A DNA stretch of 6,219 nt from an uncultured Lachnospiraceae bacterium (GTDB lineage Bacteria; Bacillota_A; Clostridia; Lachnospirales; Lachnospiraceae), in the NCBI GenBank assembly GCA_947175285.1, contig CAMWMM010000310.1:1-6219 (forward strand), written 5' to 3'. The notes beneath the pieces were generated by a model. That model made no database searches and was not told the origin of the DNA. It saw only the letters and a list, made by a program, of their open reading frames with translations. A program made the position numbers and the translations under genes. Shown piece by piece: positions 1 through 5,529 of the stretch (position 1 is its first letter; each line of letters opens with the position of its first letter).

Positions 1-33
1 TAGAAAGATAAAAAGGGTTAAGCAGGTAAATAT

Positions 34-720
34 ATGAACGAAGAAACGTTTAAGATTGCGCAGGCAGAGGGGGAACAGACCGGTGGACTGCAGATTAATG
101 TGACCTCGGATATCGGACTTGTCCCAATCAGGAATGCCGTGATTTCCATTTCATATACGGGAACGCCGGAGACAACACTGGAAACATTGGAAACGGATAT
201 ATCCGGGCAGGCGGAGGAGGTACAGCTTTCTGCACCGCCTCTGTCCTACAGCCTGACGCCGGAATCGCCGATGCCGTATTCGGAATATAATGTGACCGTA
301 GAGGCGCCGGGATATGAACCGGTAATGATTTCCGGTGTGGAGGTATTACCGGATGTAACCGCCGTGCAGAATATCCGGATGACGCCGACAGAAACGTCAC
401 AGGGAGCGGAAGAAATTATTACGATTCCCGACCATACACTGTATGGAGATTATCCGCCGAAAATTCCTGAGGATGAAATTAAACCGATGGATGAAACCGG
501 TGAAATTGTTTTAAGCAGAGTTGTCGTACCGGAATATGTTGTTGTGCATGACGGTGTACCCTCCGACAGCAGTGCGCCGAACTACTATGTGAGATATAAG
601 GACTATATTAAAAACGTAGCCTCATCTGAAATTTATGCCACTTGGCCGGAAAGTTCCATTTACGCCAATATTCTGGCGATTCTCTCTTTTACGTTAAACA
701 GGGTATATACGGAGTGGTAG
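34..720 (+). CDS. sleC: SleC-like spore cortex-lytic enzyme, 5' half only (interrupted gene)
   Basis: SleC is the clostridial germination enzyme that degrades spore cortex peptidoglycan after the CspB protease activates its zymogen. This 228-residue product matches the N-terminal half: an Ig-like/carboxypeptidase-regulatory-like beta region at about residues 18-118 (YSEYNVTVEAPGYE, GVEVLPDVTAVQ), the linker HTLYGDYPPKIPEDEIKP (134-151), VPEYVVVHDGVP (165-176), and the start of the SpoIID-like catalytic domain (DYIKNVASSEIYATWPE, 190-206). Glu199 lines up with the SpoIID-type catalytic Glu. Family members are roughly 420-440 residues long, so about half is missing: the rest of the catalytic fold and the C-terminal peptidoglycan-binding part. 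The frame ends at TAG right after TEW, where homologues continue with Tyr. ATG 34 is preceded by an in-frame TAA at 19-21 and only a weak AGG ribosome site at 24-26. The family call is from recalled homologues and is firm; calling it an interrupted rather than a dead gene is inference from the adjacent recombinase. Confidence 0.88.
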   Translation: MNEETFKIAQAEGEQTGGLQINVTSDIGLVPIRNAVISISYTGTPETTLETLETDISGQAEEVQLSAPPLSYSLTPESPMPYSEYNVTVEAPGYEPVMISGVEVLPDVTAVQNIRMTPTETSQGAEEIITIPDHTLYGDYPPKIPEDEIKPMDETGEIVLSRVVVPEYVVVHDGVPSDSSAPNYYVRYKDYIKNVASSEIYATWPESSIYANILAILSFTLNRVYTEW

Positions 721-734
721 GGAAATCACCGCTC
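712..734. other. Predicted recombination junction (attL-like) of a serine-recombinase element in sleC
   Basis: Coding similarity to SleC stops at the Trp codon 715-717. The next codon begins TA, as a Tyr codon would, but reads TAG. This suggests the shared core includes gagtggta (712-719) and that foreign sequence begins by about 720. The junction is also an imperfect inverted repeat: gagtggt (712-718) can pair with accgctc (728-734) with one G-T wobble around a 9-base loop. Partial dyad symmetry is common in serine-integrase attachment sites, but the centre (723) lies right of the predicted crossover, so the symmetry may be incidental. The exact crossover cannot be fixed without the other junction. 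Confidence 0.5.
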
Positions 735-2367
735 ATTCGGGGTAAAAATATTTTCCCGGTATCCGAAAGCAAATCAAAATTTGTTCTTTTGTAACTTCTA
801 TGCGTTCTACCAGCTTGTTGACAAGAACTCTTTGTGTTTCCTTATCTGCTTTGATAAAAACCTCCTGCCATGTCGGCATACGGTATTCTTCCTTTTGCAT
901 TTGAGAGATGCCGGTTTCTTTTTCCTGTATTTGCTTTTCCAGAAAAGTACGTTTCTCTTCGAGCCTGCGGATTGCGGAGGCAGTTTCTTCTATAGATAAT
1001 GCAAAACTCCCGTTTACGGCGTCAGGAATAAATTCCTGCATGGCATAAATATTTTCAGTTGTTTTTGCTATTTCTTTTTGTAATTTTTTCTTTTCTGATT
1101 CCCATATTTTATATTTGTTATCATAATGATGAAAGATAATACCGGAGACGCTTTTTTCTTTTTGCAGCAGTTCAATATGTACTGCGAGACAGTTAAGTAC
1201 AATATTTTCTATTCTGTCGGCGCGAAGCAGGATGTTTGGATGAGACGTGCAGCCGTCCGGAGATGCTTTGCAGCAGTAAGCGCGTATTTTTTTGGAACGT
1301 TTTTCGTTACTGCCTTTTATGTGCCAGTAATGATACTTTGTGCCGTTTGTCATTTTTTTCCCGCAAAGGGCACAGTACATGACGTCAATGAGTGGCAGCA
1401 TACCGTCATTTCTTGCAATAACGCTTACATTCTCTACAGGATAGGCGGAGACTTGCGCATATTTGGCAGCACGCACTTTTCGTTTCTCCTGTGTTTGATT
1501 CCAAAGGGAGGGGGCGATAATCTGTATTTCCTTATTGGGCATATCCGCTTTTATCCAGTCGCTGCTGTCCAGTCTGTGATAACTTCCGTTTATGCGTTCG
1601 CGGCGTTTATAGGCGGTATAACCGGCATAAACAGGGTTTTTTAAAATACTGCTTATGGTGCCTGATTTCCAGGTATCAATGGGAGCTAATGTTCGATAAT
1701 AGTTATTTTCATTTAAAAGCTTTGCAATTTTGACACAGCCTAATTCCAGATGGCAGGAAAGATGATAGATATATTTGACGGCGTCTGCCTGTGCGGGAAT
1801 GATTTCCAGTTTGTGCAGCGCCCGTCCATGCTTGCTGAGCTGTCCGGAATATATCAGGCGGTATCCGTACGGCGCCGTACCGCCCATAAATTTTCCCTGC
1901 CGTATCAGCTTCCCTGCCGTATCCTTTACGCGCATCCCCGTATCGGAGCTGCTTTTTTGCGCATTTCCGTAACGGAGCGCCAGCATCATCTGTCCCATAA
2001 TATCGCTGCTTTCCGGGGAAATACAGCCGTCTTTTACCGTGTAAATATCAACGCCGAAGCTTTTTAAGTGCATGACATAGGCACCGATTTCCCACATGCG
2101 CCTGCCGATTCTGTCATCTTTATAAGCAGCCAGAATATCATATTCATGATTTTCGGCATCAGTAAGCGCTTCCTGCAAAATTTCTCTTTGACTGACAGAA
2201 TTTCTATAGCCGCTGTTACTTCCTTCATAGTATTCTTTTTCGTCCAAAACCCAGTCATTATGTGTTTCTATGTAATCCAAAACAAGGCGGCGCTGTACCG
2301 ATAAATCACCGTCACAGTCCAGCTGTTGATTAGAACTGACCCGTAACAGAATGCGTACTCTTTTCAT
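733..2367 (-). CDS. Large serine recombinase (site-specific integrase/excisionase)
   Basis: A 544-residue recombinase of the large serine family, which cuts and rejoins DNA at paired att sites through a 5'-phosphoserine link. The catalytic domain has RVSS (residues 9-12, nucleophile most likely Ser11), the QRR that follows, and the DDRIGR motif (84-89) with its conserved arginines. A recombinase domain follows (about 160-300, GGTAPYGYR, NPVYAGYTAYKRR), then a zinc ribbon with Cys332, Cys335, Cys365/366 and Cys373. A long coiled coil (about 415-495) follows, as in integrases that control synapsis direction. The start at 2367 is preferred over upstream codons in the same frame because GGAGGA lies 7 bases upstream and the sequence homologous to resolvases begins there. 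It overlaps the upstream 61-codon gene by ATGA, so translation is probably coupled. Its stop lies 12 bases from the sleC TAG and points toward it. No frameshift or lost catalytic residue is seen, so it should be active. SpoIVCA of the B. subtilis skin element is the functional analogue suggested by context, not by proven orthology. Confidence 0.95.
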   Translation of the reverse strand: MKRVRILLRVSSNQQLDCDGDLSVQRRLVLDYIETHNDWVLDEKEYYEGSNSGYRNSVSQREILQEALTDAENHEYDILAAYKDDRIGRRMWEIGAYVMHLKSFGVDIYTVKDGCISPESSDIMGQMMLALRYGNAQKSSSDTGMRVKDTAGKLIRQGKFMGGTAPYGYRLIYSGQLSKHGRALHKLEIIPAQADAVKYIYHLSCHLELGCVKIAKLLNENNYYRTLAPIDTWKSGTISSILKNPVYAGYTAYKRRERINGSYHRLDSSDWIKADMPNKEIQIIAPSLWNQTQEKRKVRAAKYAQVSAYPVENVSVIARNDGMLPLIDVMYCALCGKKMTNGTKYHYWHIKGSNEKRSKKIRAYCCKASPDGCTSHPNILLRADRIENIVLNCLAVHIELLQKEKSVSGIIFHHYDNKYKIWESEKKKLQKEIAKTTENIYAMQEFIPDAVNGSFALSIEETASAIRRLEEKRTFLEKQIQEKETGISQMQKEEYRMPTWQEVFIKADKETQRVLVNKLVERIEVTKEQILICFRIPGKYFYPE

Positions 2368-2549
2368 ATGCTTTCCTCCGGTTCTGCCTGTTCTATTACG
2401 GCTTGCTGCAGAATGTTGTGGATTTCTTCGCGGATTTTCTCCCATTCCTTACTTTGCGCCTCATTCCCCGGCAAAGCATCTGGAAACTGTAGTGTGACTG
2501 CAGGCTGTTTTGAAGAAGTGTCAGCTTGTTGATAAATTATTGCTTTCAT
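2364..2549 (-). CDS. Small protein translationally coupled to the serine recombinase
   Basis: A 61-residue acidic product starting MKAIIYQQ, with LQFPDALPGNEAQ in the middle and a predicted amphipathic helix near the C-terminus (EWEKIREEIHNILQQAV). No membrane segment or cysteine is present. The ATGA overlap with the recombinase start argues that it is a real gene expressed as a unit with it. I do not recognise a named family. Small genes of this size beside serine recombinases can encode directionality factors (SprB of SPbeta is 58 residues) or merely drive translational coupling; either role is inference here. Its own ribosome site is weak (AGGA about 12 bases upstream), and its start codon sits inside a 12-base palindrome. 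Confidence 0.65.
   Translation of the reverse strand: MKAIIYQQADTSSKQPAVTLQFPDALPGNEAQSKEWEKIREEIHNILQQAVIEQAEPEESI
2374..2379 (-). promoter_or_regulatory. Ribosome binding site that sets the recombinase start
   Basis: Read on the minus strand this is GGAGGA, 7 bases before ATG 2367 and inside the last codons (Glu-Glu) of the upstream small gene. It is the strongest Shine-Dalgarno sequence of the minus-strand pair and decides the 544-residue start over a longer frame of 570 codons. Confidence 0.8.
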
Positions 2550-2555
2550 ATGAAA
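2544..2555. repeat. Perfect 12-base palindrome over the start of the small recombinase-linked gene
   Basis: The sequence tttcatatgaaa is perfectly symmetric and contains the start codon of the 61-codon gene (minus strand). It could be a small operator, or a chance result of the MKA… start codon context in AT-rich DNA. No second copy was seen elsewhere in the window. Confidence 0.3.
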
Positions 2556-2583
2556 TCCCGTTCCTTTTTTGTTACATCCTATT

Positions 2584-2611
2584 TTGAGATGCTCTGATTC
2601 ATTCGTATATT
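2584..2611 (+). promoter_or_regulatory. Possible weak sigma-A promoter (TTGAGA, 16, TATATT)
   Basis: TTGAGA (2584-2589) and TATATT (2606-2611) are separated by 16 bases and would start transcripts just before the ribosome-site-led nine-codon frame at 2632. Both hexamers deviate from consensus and the surroundings are AT-rich, so this may be chance. Confidence 0.3.
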
Positions 2612-2631
2612 TTACAGAGAGGAGAATGAAT

Positions 2632-2661
2632 ATGAGGTCAAAAAATGTAAAAAAATACTAA
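2632..2661 (+). CDS. Possible nine-residue leader peptide
   Basis: A good ribosome site (gaggag, 2619-2624) lies 7 bases before ATG 2632, which opens a frame of nine codons, MRSKNVKKY, then TAA. An alternative in-frame ATG lies at 2626. The peptide is basic and resembles the first residues of the secreted protein downstream (MNNVKKSMKK), so this may be a decayed duplicate of that gene's start or a true leader peptide. Only the ribosome site and the possible promoter upstream support it. Confidence 0.2.
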   Translation: MRSKNVKKY

Positions 2662-2687
2662 AAAATGAGAAAATCAAAAAGTGGATA

Positions 2688-2716
2688 ATGACTTTTAAAA
2701 AACGGCATGATATAAT
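2688..2716 (+). promoter_or_regulatory. Strong sigma-A promoter with extended -10 for the secreted-protein gene
   Basis: ATGACT (2688-2693) is followed after exactly 17 bases by a perfect TATAAT (2711-2716), and TG at 2708-2709 gives the extended -10 form TGnTATAAT. A-tracts lie upstream as a possible UP element. The predicted start near 2723 gives a leader of about 160 nt before ATG 2882. Confidence 0.72.
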
Positions 2717-2777
2717 AACACTGCAAAAAGAAAAACAAGCGGATGCGAAGCAGACATTTGTTTTTCTTGCAGTGTTA
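2716..2777 (+). ncRNA. Long hairpin at the 5' end of the mRNA leader
   Basis: Two nested perfect arms make one long stem. Positions 2716-2726 pair with 2767-2777 (11 bp). After a three-A bulge (2727-2729), GAAAAACAA at 2730-2738 pairs with TTGTTTTTC at 2758-2766 (9 bp). The loop (2739-2757) has its own mini-hairpin, tgc-gaa-gca (2744-2752). The outer arm begins at the -10 box, so only the part from about 2723 would be in RNA. No U-tract follows, so it is not an intrinsic terminator. It may stabilise the transcript's 5' end or be part of a larger regulatory leader. Confidence 0.6.
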
Positions 2778-2833
2778 ACGAGCAAACGTCCGATGCAATC
2801 GGACAGGGAGCGCGGAGCGCGTGTTTGCGAGTT
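2777..2833 (+). ncRNA. Compact three-way-junction RNA structure in the leader
   Basis: GCAAAC (2782-2787) pairs with GTTTGC (2823-2828). Outside it, GA (2780-2781) faces GA (2829-2830), a tandem sheared G-A arrangement, closed by AAC/GTT (2777-2779 with 2831-2833). Inside are a perfect 7-bp hairpin (GTCCGAT, loop gca, ATCGGAC, 2788-2804), a linker aggga, and a GC-only hairpin (GCGC, loop gga, GCGC, 2810-2820). Three helices plus tandem G-A pairs in a long 5' leader resemble a structured cis-regulatory RNA. I compared it from memory with c-di-GMP and other common riboswitch cores and see no match. It could instead be a dispersed GC-rich palindromic repeat. Confidence 0.5.
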
Positions 2834-2839
2834 TTATAA

Positions 2840-2847
2840 CATACAAT
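2840..2847 (+). promoter_or_regulatory. Sigma-E-like -10 box upstream of the secreted-protein gene
   Basis: CATACAAT matches the sporulation mother-cell sigma-E -10 consensus (CATACA-T), which would fit a window with a sporulation gene. The -35 area 13-15 bases upstream (within the GC-rich hairpin and gtgttt) lacks the usual ATATT-like element, so this is weak. Confidence 0.2.
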
Positions 2848-2881
2848 CCGCAATCTAAAATTCATATAATGAGGAGAAATT

Positions 2882-4546
2882 ATGAATAACGTTAAAAAAA
2901 GTATGAAAAAAATCATGATAAGGATAGCAGTAATAGCAGTCTTTGCTTTAGCGATAGGCGTATTCCATACTGCTGACAATACCGTACTTTCCGTCGAAGC
3001 GGCAGGCAGACCTGTCAAAATCGACTCTTGCCTGATTTCCGGCGGCAATGTTGTCTGCCAGCTTAGTGCGAGCAGCATTCCATCGAGTGATGACGGAAAA
3101 TTTTACATCTATGCAGATGAAGTATACATGGACGGTCCGACCGGCACCATGGTAGCTTCCGGCGGAGCCGGAACATCGGTTTCTATCAGTTTTCCGCTTA
3201 ATTATAATACGGCACAATCCAATTTGAGCCGTAAGTTTATAGTAGCGGTAAAACAGGGCGGGCACATGGTTCAGGTGAGCGATGAGCATTATATTACGAA
3301 TCCGGAAGCAATTGCGGCATATACATCCGCACGGAAAAATGTAGGCATTAAAGGGATTCTGCCCGATTTAAACAAGGCTTCCAAAGAAGAATTGCAGGCG
3401 CTTGGCATACAGCAGGTTGTTTATAATATAGCCGTTGACGAGATTTGTTCGGATGCTTCCCAGCCGGGATCCATTCCGTTTACTTATAACGGAACGACTT
3501 ACTATTTTAACGGCGGAAGAATGGCAAGTTTTGACTCTATGATAAAAAGCTTGAATGCATACGGCATTCAGGTAACACTCGTACTTTTGAACCGCGGAGA
3601 AGGTGATTTTTCACAGGATTTGATTCATCCGATGGCACGGGACGGCTTCGAATCTCCGGGTTATGCGCTCAATGTGGCGGATGCGGAGGGAACGAATCAT
3701 CTAAAAGCCATTGGTGCATTTTTGGGACAGCACTATTCGGGACAGACAGGATGCGGACAGGTAGATAACTGGATTTTAGGAAATGAAGTGAATGCCCGCA
3801 CGGAATGGTGGTATACAAACTCCACATCTCTTGATTTTAATGTAGGTATTTATGTGAAAGCATTCCGTATCATTTATAATGAGATGAAAGGCATGAATGC
3901 CAATGTGCAGATATACAATTCCATCGATCAGGAGTGGAACAGGAAATCCAATCCGGGAAGTTTCCTTTCCAGAGAATATTTAGACCAGTTTAATTACTAT
4001 ATCAATCGTGAGGGCAATATCGACTGGGGACTTTCTTTCCATCCGTATAATTCACCTCTGTATGATCCATATGCATGGAACGGTCCGGAGGTATGGGTAA
4101 AAGAAAACCTTGCCACACCGTATATTACGATGCAGAATATTGACCTTTTGGTAAATTATATGCACCAGAGCAATTTCTTAAATCCGGCAGGTGAGGTTAG
4201 AAGCATTTCTCTTGCGGAAATCGGCTTTACTTCCAGTTTCGGTACGGAGAAACAAGAGGCTTCCATAGCTTACGGTTATTTGAAAGCGGCTTCGCTTCCT
4301 GATATAGATGCTTTCATGCTGTTTAGACAGACAGACGATGCCCACGAAATGGAAAGTCATTTAGCGCTTGGTTTATATGATTTGAATGGCAATAAGAAAC
4401 CGGCTTATGAGATTTATAAAAATCTCGGCACGGCAAATGAAGCGTCTGCAAAAGCAAGGGCTTCAGAGATTATCGGTATGGATATTGATGAGATGATTAG
4501 TCAGAATATCGTATGGACGAGAAGCGGAACCGGAGTGGTACAATAA
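2882..4546 (+). CDS. Secreted TIM-barrel protein, DUF5722/glycosidase-like
   Basis: A 554-residue exported protein. The N-terminus has lysines (5-10), a hydrophobic core (about 11-28, IMIRIAVIAVFALAIG) and a likely signal-peptidase site near VEAAG (38-42). Residues about 45-140 form a small beta-rich module, followed by a barrel-like catalytic region (about 150-520). That region carries WILGNEVNA with Asn301-Glu302, SFHPYN with His387, and SLAEIGF with Glu446. An Asn-Glu on one strand and a second Glu about 144 residues later are typical of clan-A glycoside hydrolases (acid/base and nucleophile), so a polysaccharide- or cell-wall-acting role is plausible. The assignment to DUF5722 is from memory, and the substrate is unknown. 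ATG 2882 follows gaggag by 5 bases. No LPXTG or C-terminal anchor is present, so it is probably released. It is a single-gene unit with its own promoter, leader and terminator. Confidence 0.8.
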   Translation: MNNVKKSMKKIMIRIAVIAVFALAIGVFHTADNTVLSVEAAGRPVKIDSCLISGGNVVCQLSASSIPSSDDGKFYIYADEVYMDGPTGTMVASGGAGTSVSISFPLNYNTAQSNLSRKFIVAVKQGGHMVQVSDEHYITNPEAIAAYTSARKNVGIKGILPDLNKASKEELQALGIQQVVYNIAVDEICSDASQPGSIPFTYNGTTYYFNGGRMASFDSMIKSLNAYGIQVTLVLLNRGEGDFSQDLIHPMARDGFESPGYALNVADAEGTNHLKAIGAFLGQHYSGQTGCGQVDNWILGNEVNARTEWWYTNSTSLDFNVGIYVKAFRIIYNEMKGMNANVQIYNSIDQEWNRKSNPGSFLSREYLDQFNYYINREGNIDWGLSFHPYNSPLYDPYAWNGPEVWVKENLATPYITMQNIDLLVNYMHQSNFLNPAGEVRSISLAEIGFTSSFGTEKQEASIAYGYLKAASLPDIDAFMLFRQTDDAHEMESHLALGLYDLNGNKKPAYEIYKNLGTANEASAKARASEIIGMDIDEMISQNIVWTRSGTGVVQ

Positions 4547-4583
4547 AAAAGCGGCAATTCCATTTAAGGGATTGCCGTTTTTT
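4547..4583 (+). terminator. Rho-independent terminator after the secreted-protein gene
   Basis: Stem CGGCAATTCC (4552-4561) pairs with GGGATTGCCG (4568-4577), with one T-G wobble and a 6-base loop, followed by six T (4578-4583). A-run 4545-4550 on the other side gives it a two-way look. It starts directly after the stop codon. Confidence 0.92.
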
Positions 4584-4616
4584 AACTATAGTTTTGCTAT
4601 GAAGGAGAATAAAGAA

Positions 4617-5141
4617 ATGCATAATTATATTTTAGAAACGCAACGACTAATTTTAAGACCTTTGACAGTTGCCGATAGCGACGCTGTATTTCAGTGGGTT
4701 GGTGATGAACGTGTTGCAAGATATATGGTTTACAATACATATACATGTATAAATGAGGTTATAGATTGGCTTACTTCACTCCAAAAGCCAAGTGAAGATT
4801 ATCATTTTGGTTTCGTAAGAAAGGAAGATATGTGTTTAGTGGGAAGCGGAAGTATAGGACCAGATGCAGAAAGAAATGATTACTGGGGATTTGGATATAA
4901 CTTTCGACAGGATTGCTGGGGAAATGGGTATGCAACCGAGGCTGTAAAGGCTATGATGAAATTTGCATATGAATATTTCGGAATTACAAGGTTTTCCTCA
5001 AGTCATGCAGAACCAAATAAAGCATCAGGTCATGTGATGGAGAAATGCGGACTTCATTTTGTAAAATATGGGCAATTTCAAAAATTGGATGGTAGCTGTA
5101 AGATGCGTTCGATGGAATATGAAAATGAAAATTTTAAGTAA
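4617..5141 (+). CDS. GNAT-family N-acetyltransferase (RimJ/RimL type)
   Basis: A 174-residue single-domain acetyltransferase that would move an acetyl group from acetyl-CoA to an amine (protein N-terminus, antibiotic or small metabolite; substrate not predictable). It has the Acetyltransf_3 opening LETQRLILRPLTVADSDAVF (residues about 6-25), a central WGFGYN strand, the acetyl-CoA pyrophosphate loop CWGNGYATEAV, and the C-terminal block NKASGHVMEKCGLHFVKYG. The start at 4617 is chosen because AAGGAG (4602-4607) lies 9 bases upstream; a longer frame begins at 4572 inside the terminator. Only about 18 bases separate the terminator from the ribosome site, leaving no room for a normal promoter, so it depends on read-through or on a promoter overlapping the terminator. 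It is clearly richer in A and T than the gene before it, consistent with separate acquisition. Confidence 0.88.
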   Translation: MHNYILETQRLILRPLTVADSDAVFQWVGDERVARYMVYNTYTCINEVIDWLTSLQKPSEDYHFGFVRKEDMCLVGSGSIGPDAERNDYWGFGYNFRQDCWGNGYATEAVKAMMKFAYEYFGITRFSSSHAEPNKASGHVMEKCGLHFVKYGQFQKLDGSCKMRSMEYENENFK

Positions 5142-5205
5142 AGAAGCCGAAATAAATGTTGATTGGGAGTTGCTTCACAAAATAGATGAAGATATGGTAA
5201 GGTAA
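5125..5205 (+). CDS. Short reading frame overlapping the GNAT 3' end, probably a gene fragment
   Basis: ATG 5125 opens 26 codons (MKILSKEAEINVD… to KIDEDMVR) in another frame, overlapping the last 17 bases of the acetyltransferase gene. The product is hydrophilic and reads like protein sequence (WELLHKIDED), but there is no clear ribosome site and no recognisable family. It may be a truncated start of a lost gene, or noise. Neighbouring fragments make loss more likely. Confidence 0.25.
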   Translation: MKILSKEAEINVDWELLHKIDEDMVR

Positions 5206-5256
5206 ACAACTTCCGGTTTGTAAAAAATAGAAAAATCCGAAGGAGATAAGCGAAAA

Positions 5257-5516
5257 ATGCAAAAGGTTATCGTCATAGGTTGTTCTGGCAGCGGAAAAAG
5301 TATATTTTCAAAAGCACTTTTATGGAGCGGCTGCACCAAACTTTGGAAAAAGAAACTTATGAATTTGTGGAGTTTATTAAGAATTACAACTCTGTAAGCA
5401 GACCTGCAGTGATGAAATTACTGCACAAATATTCTTACAAACGCATTATCATCTTTAAAAACAGAAGCGATGCTAACGAGTTTCTCTCTCAAATAGTATA
5501 TATTGGAATTTTGTAG
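5257..5516 (+). pseudogene. FlaR/adenylate-kinase-like P-loop NTPase with internal deletion
   Basis: ATG 5257, 11 bases after AAGGAG, begins MQKVIVIGCSGSGKS with a perfect Walker A (GCSGSGKS, residues 8-15), the usual start of small FlaR-like nucleotide kinases. The frame then turns to unrelated residues and stops at 5395-5397. In another frame, from about 5320 to 5516, the typical C-terminus of the same family appears (ETYEFVEFIKNYNSVSRP, KLLHKYSYKRIIIFKNRSDANEFLSQ). Family members are about 170-180 residues, so roughly 100 middle residues (Walker B, lid, substrate site) are gone, with a frame shift at the join near 5318-5325. The two ends being adjacent points to one deletion event. It is non-functional as a kinase. 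The C-terminal piece opens at ATG 5280 but has no ribosome site. Confidence 0.8.
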
Positions 5517-5529
5517 GAGAAAAATCCTT

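Larger units (their letters stand above)
2550..2687. other. Left half of the divergent intergenic region
   Basis: This stretch separates the minus-strand recombinase pair from the plus-strand secreted protein. It is strongly A-rich on the plus strand from about 2640 to 2680, with repeated runs of five to seven A that may act as an UP element for the promoter just downstream. For the minus-strand operon I see no convincing sigma-A pair: TAAAAT (2614 to 2609) lacks a properly spaced -35. The sigma-E/sigma-K matches I tried on that strand were poor, so how the recombinase is switched on is not visible. Confidence 0.5.

Noticed and set aside
736..760. A near-palindrome (cgggg…aaaatatttt…cccg) that could be a terminator for sleC or the recombinase.
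   Set aside because: It lies within the final codons of the recombinase, the arms need a bulge, and no U-tract follows on either strand.
1126..1644. A 172-codon plus-strand open frame, and others at 781-999 and 1750-2304.
   Set aside because: They are antisense shadows of the recombinase gene, with low-complexity Phe/Tyr-rich products and no ribosome sites.
2865..2870. TATAAT just before the secreted-protein gene as a promoter -10.
   Set aside because: A start from it would fall on the ribosome site, leaving no leader, and no -35 is present at the right distance.
2695..3078. A 127-codon minus-strand frame across the leader and signal-peptide region.
   Set aside because: It overlaps the promoter, RNA structures and a clear secreted-protein start, and its product resembles no protein.
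3808..3822. TEWWYTNST in the secreted protein resembles the SleC motif at the break, with similar bases.
   Set aside because: It is in the middle of an intact barrel protein next to the Asn-Glu motif; the similarity is short and by chance.
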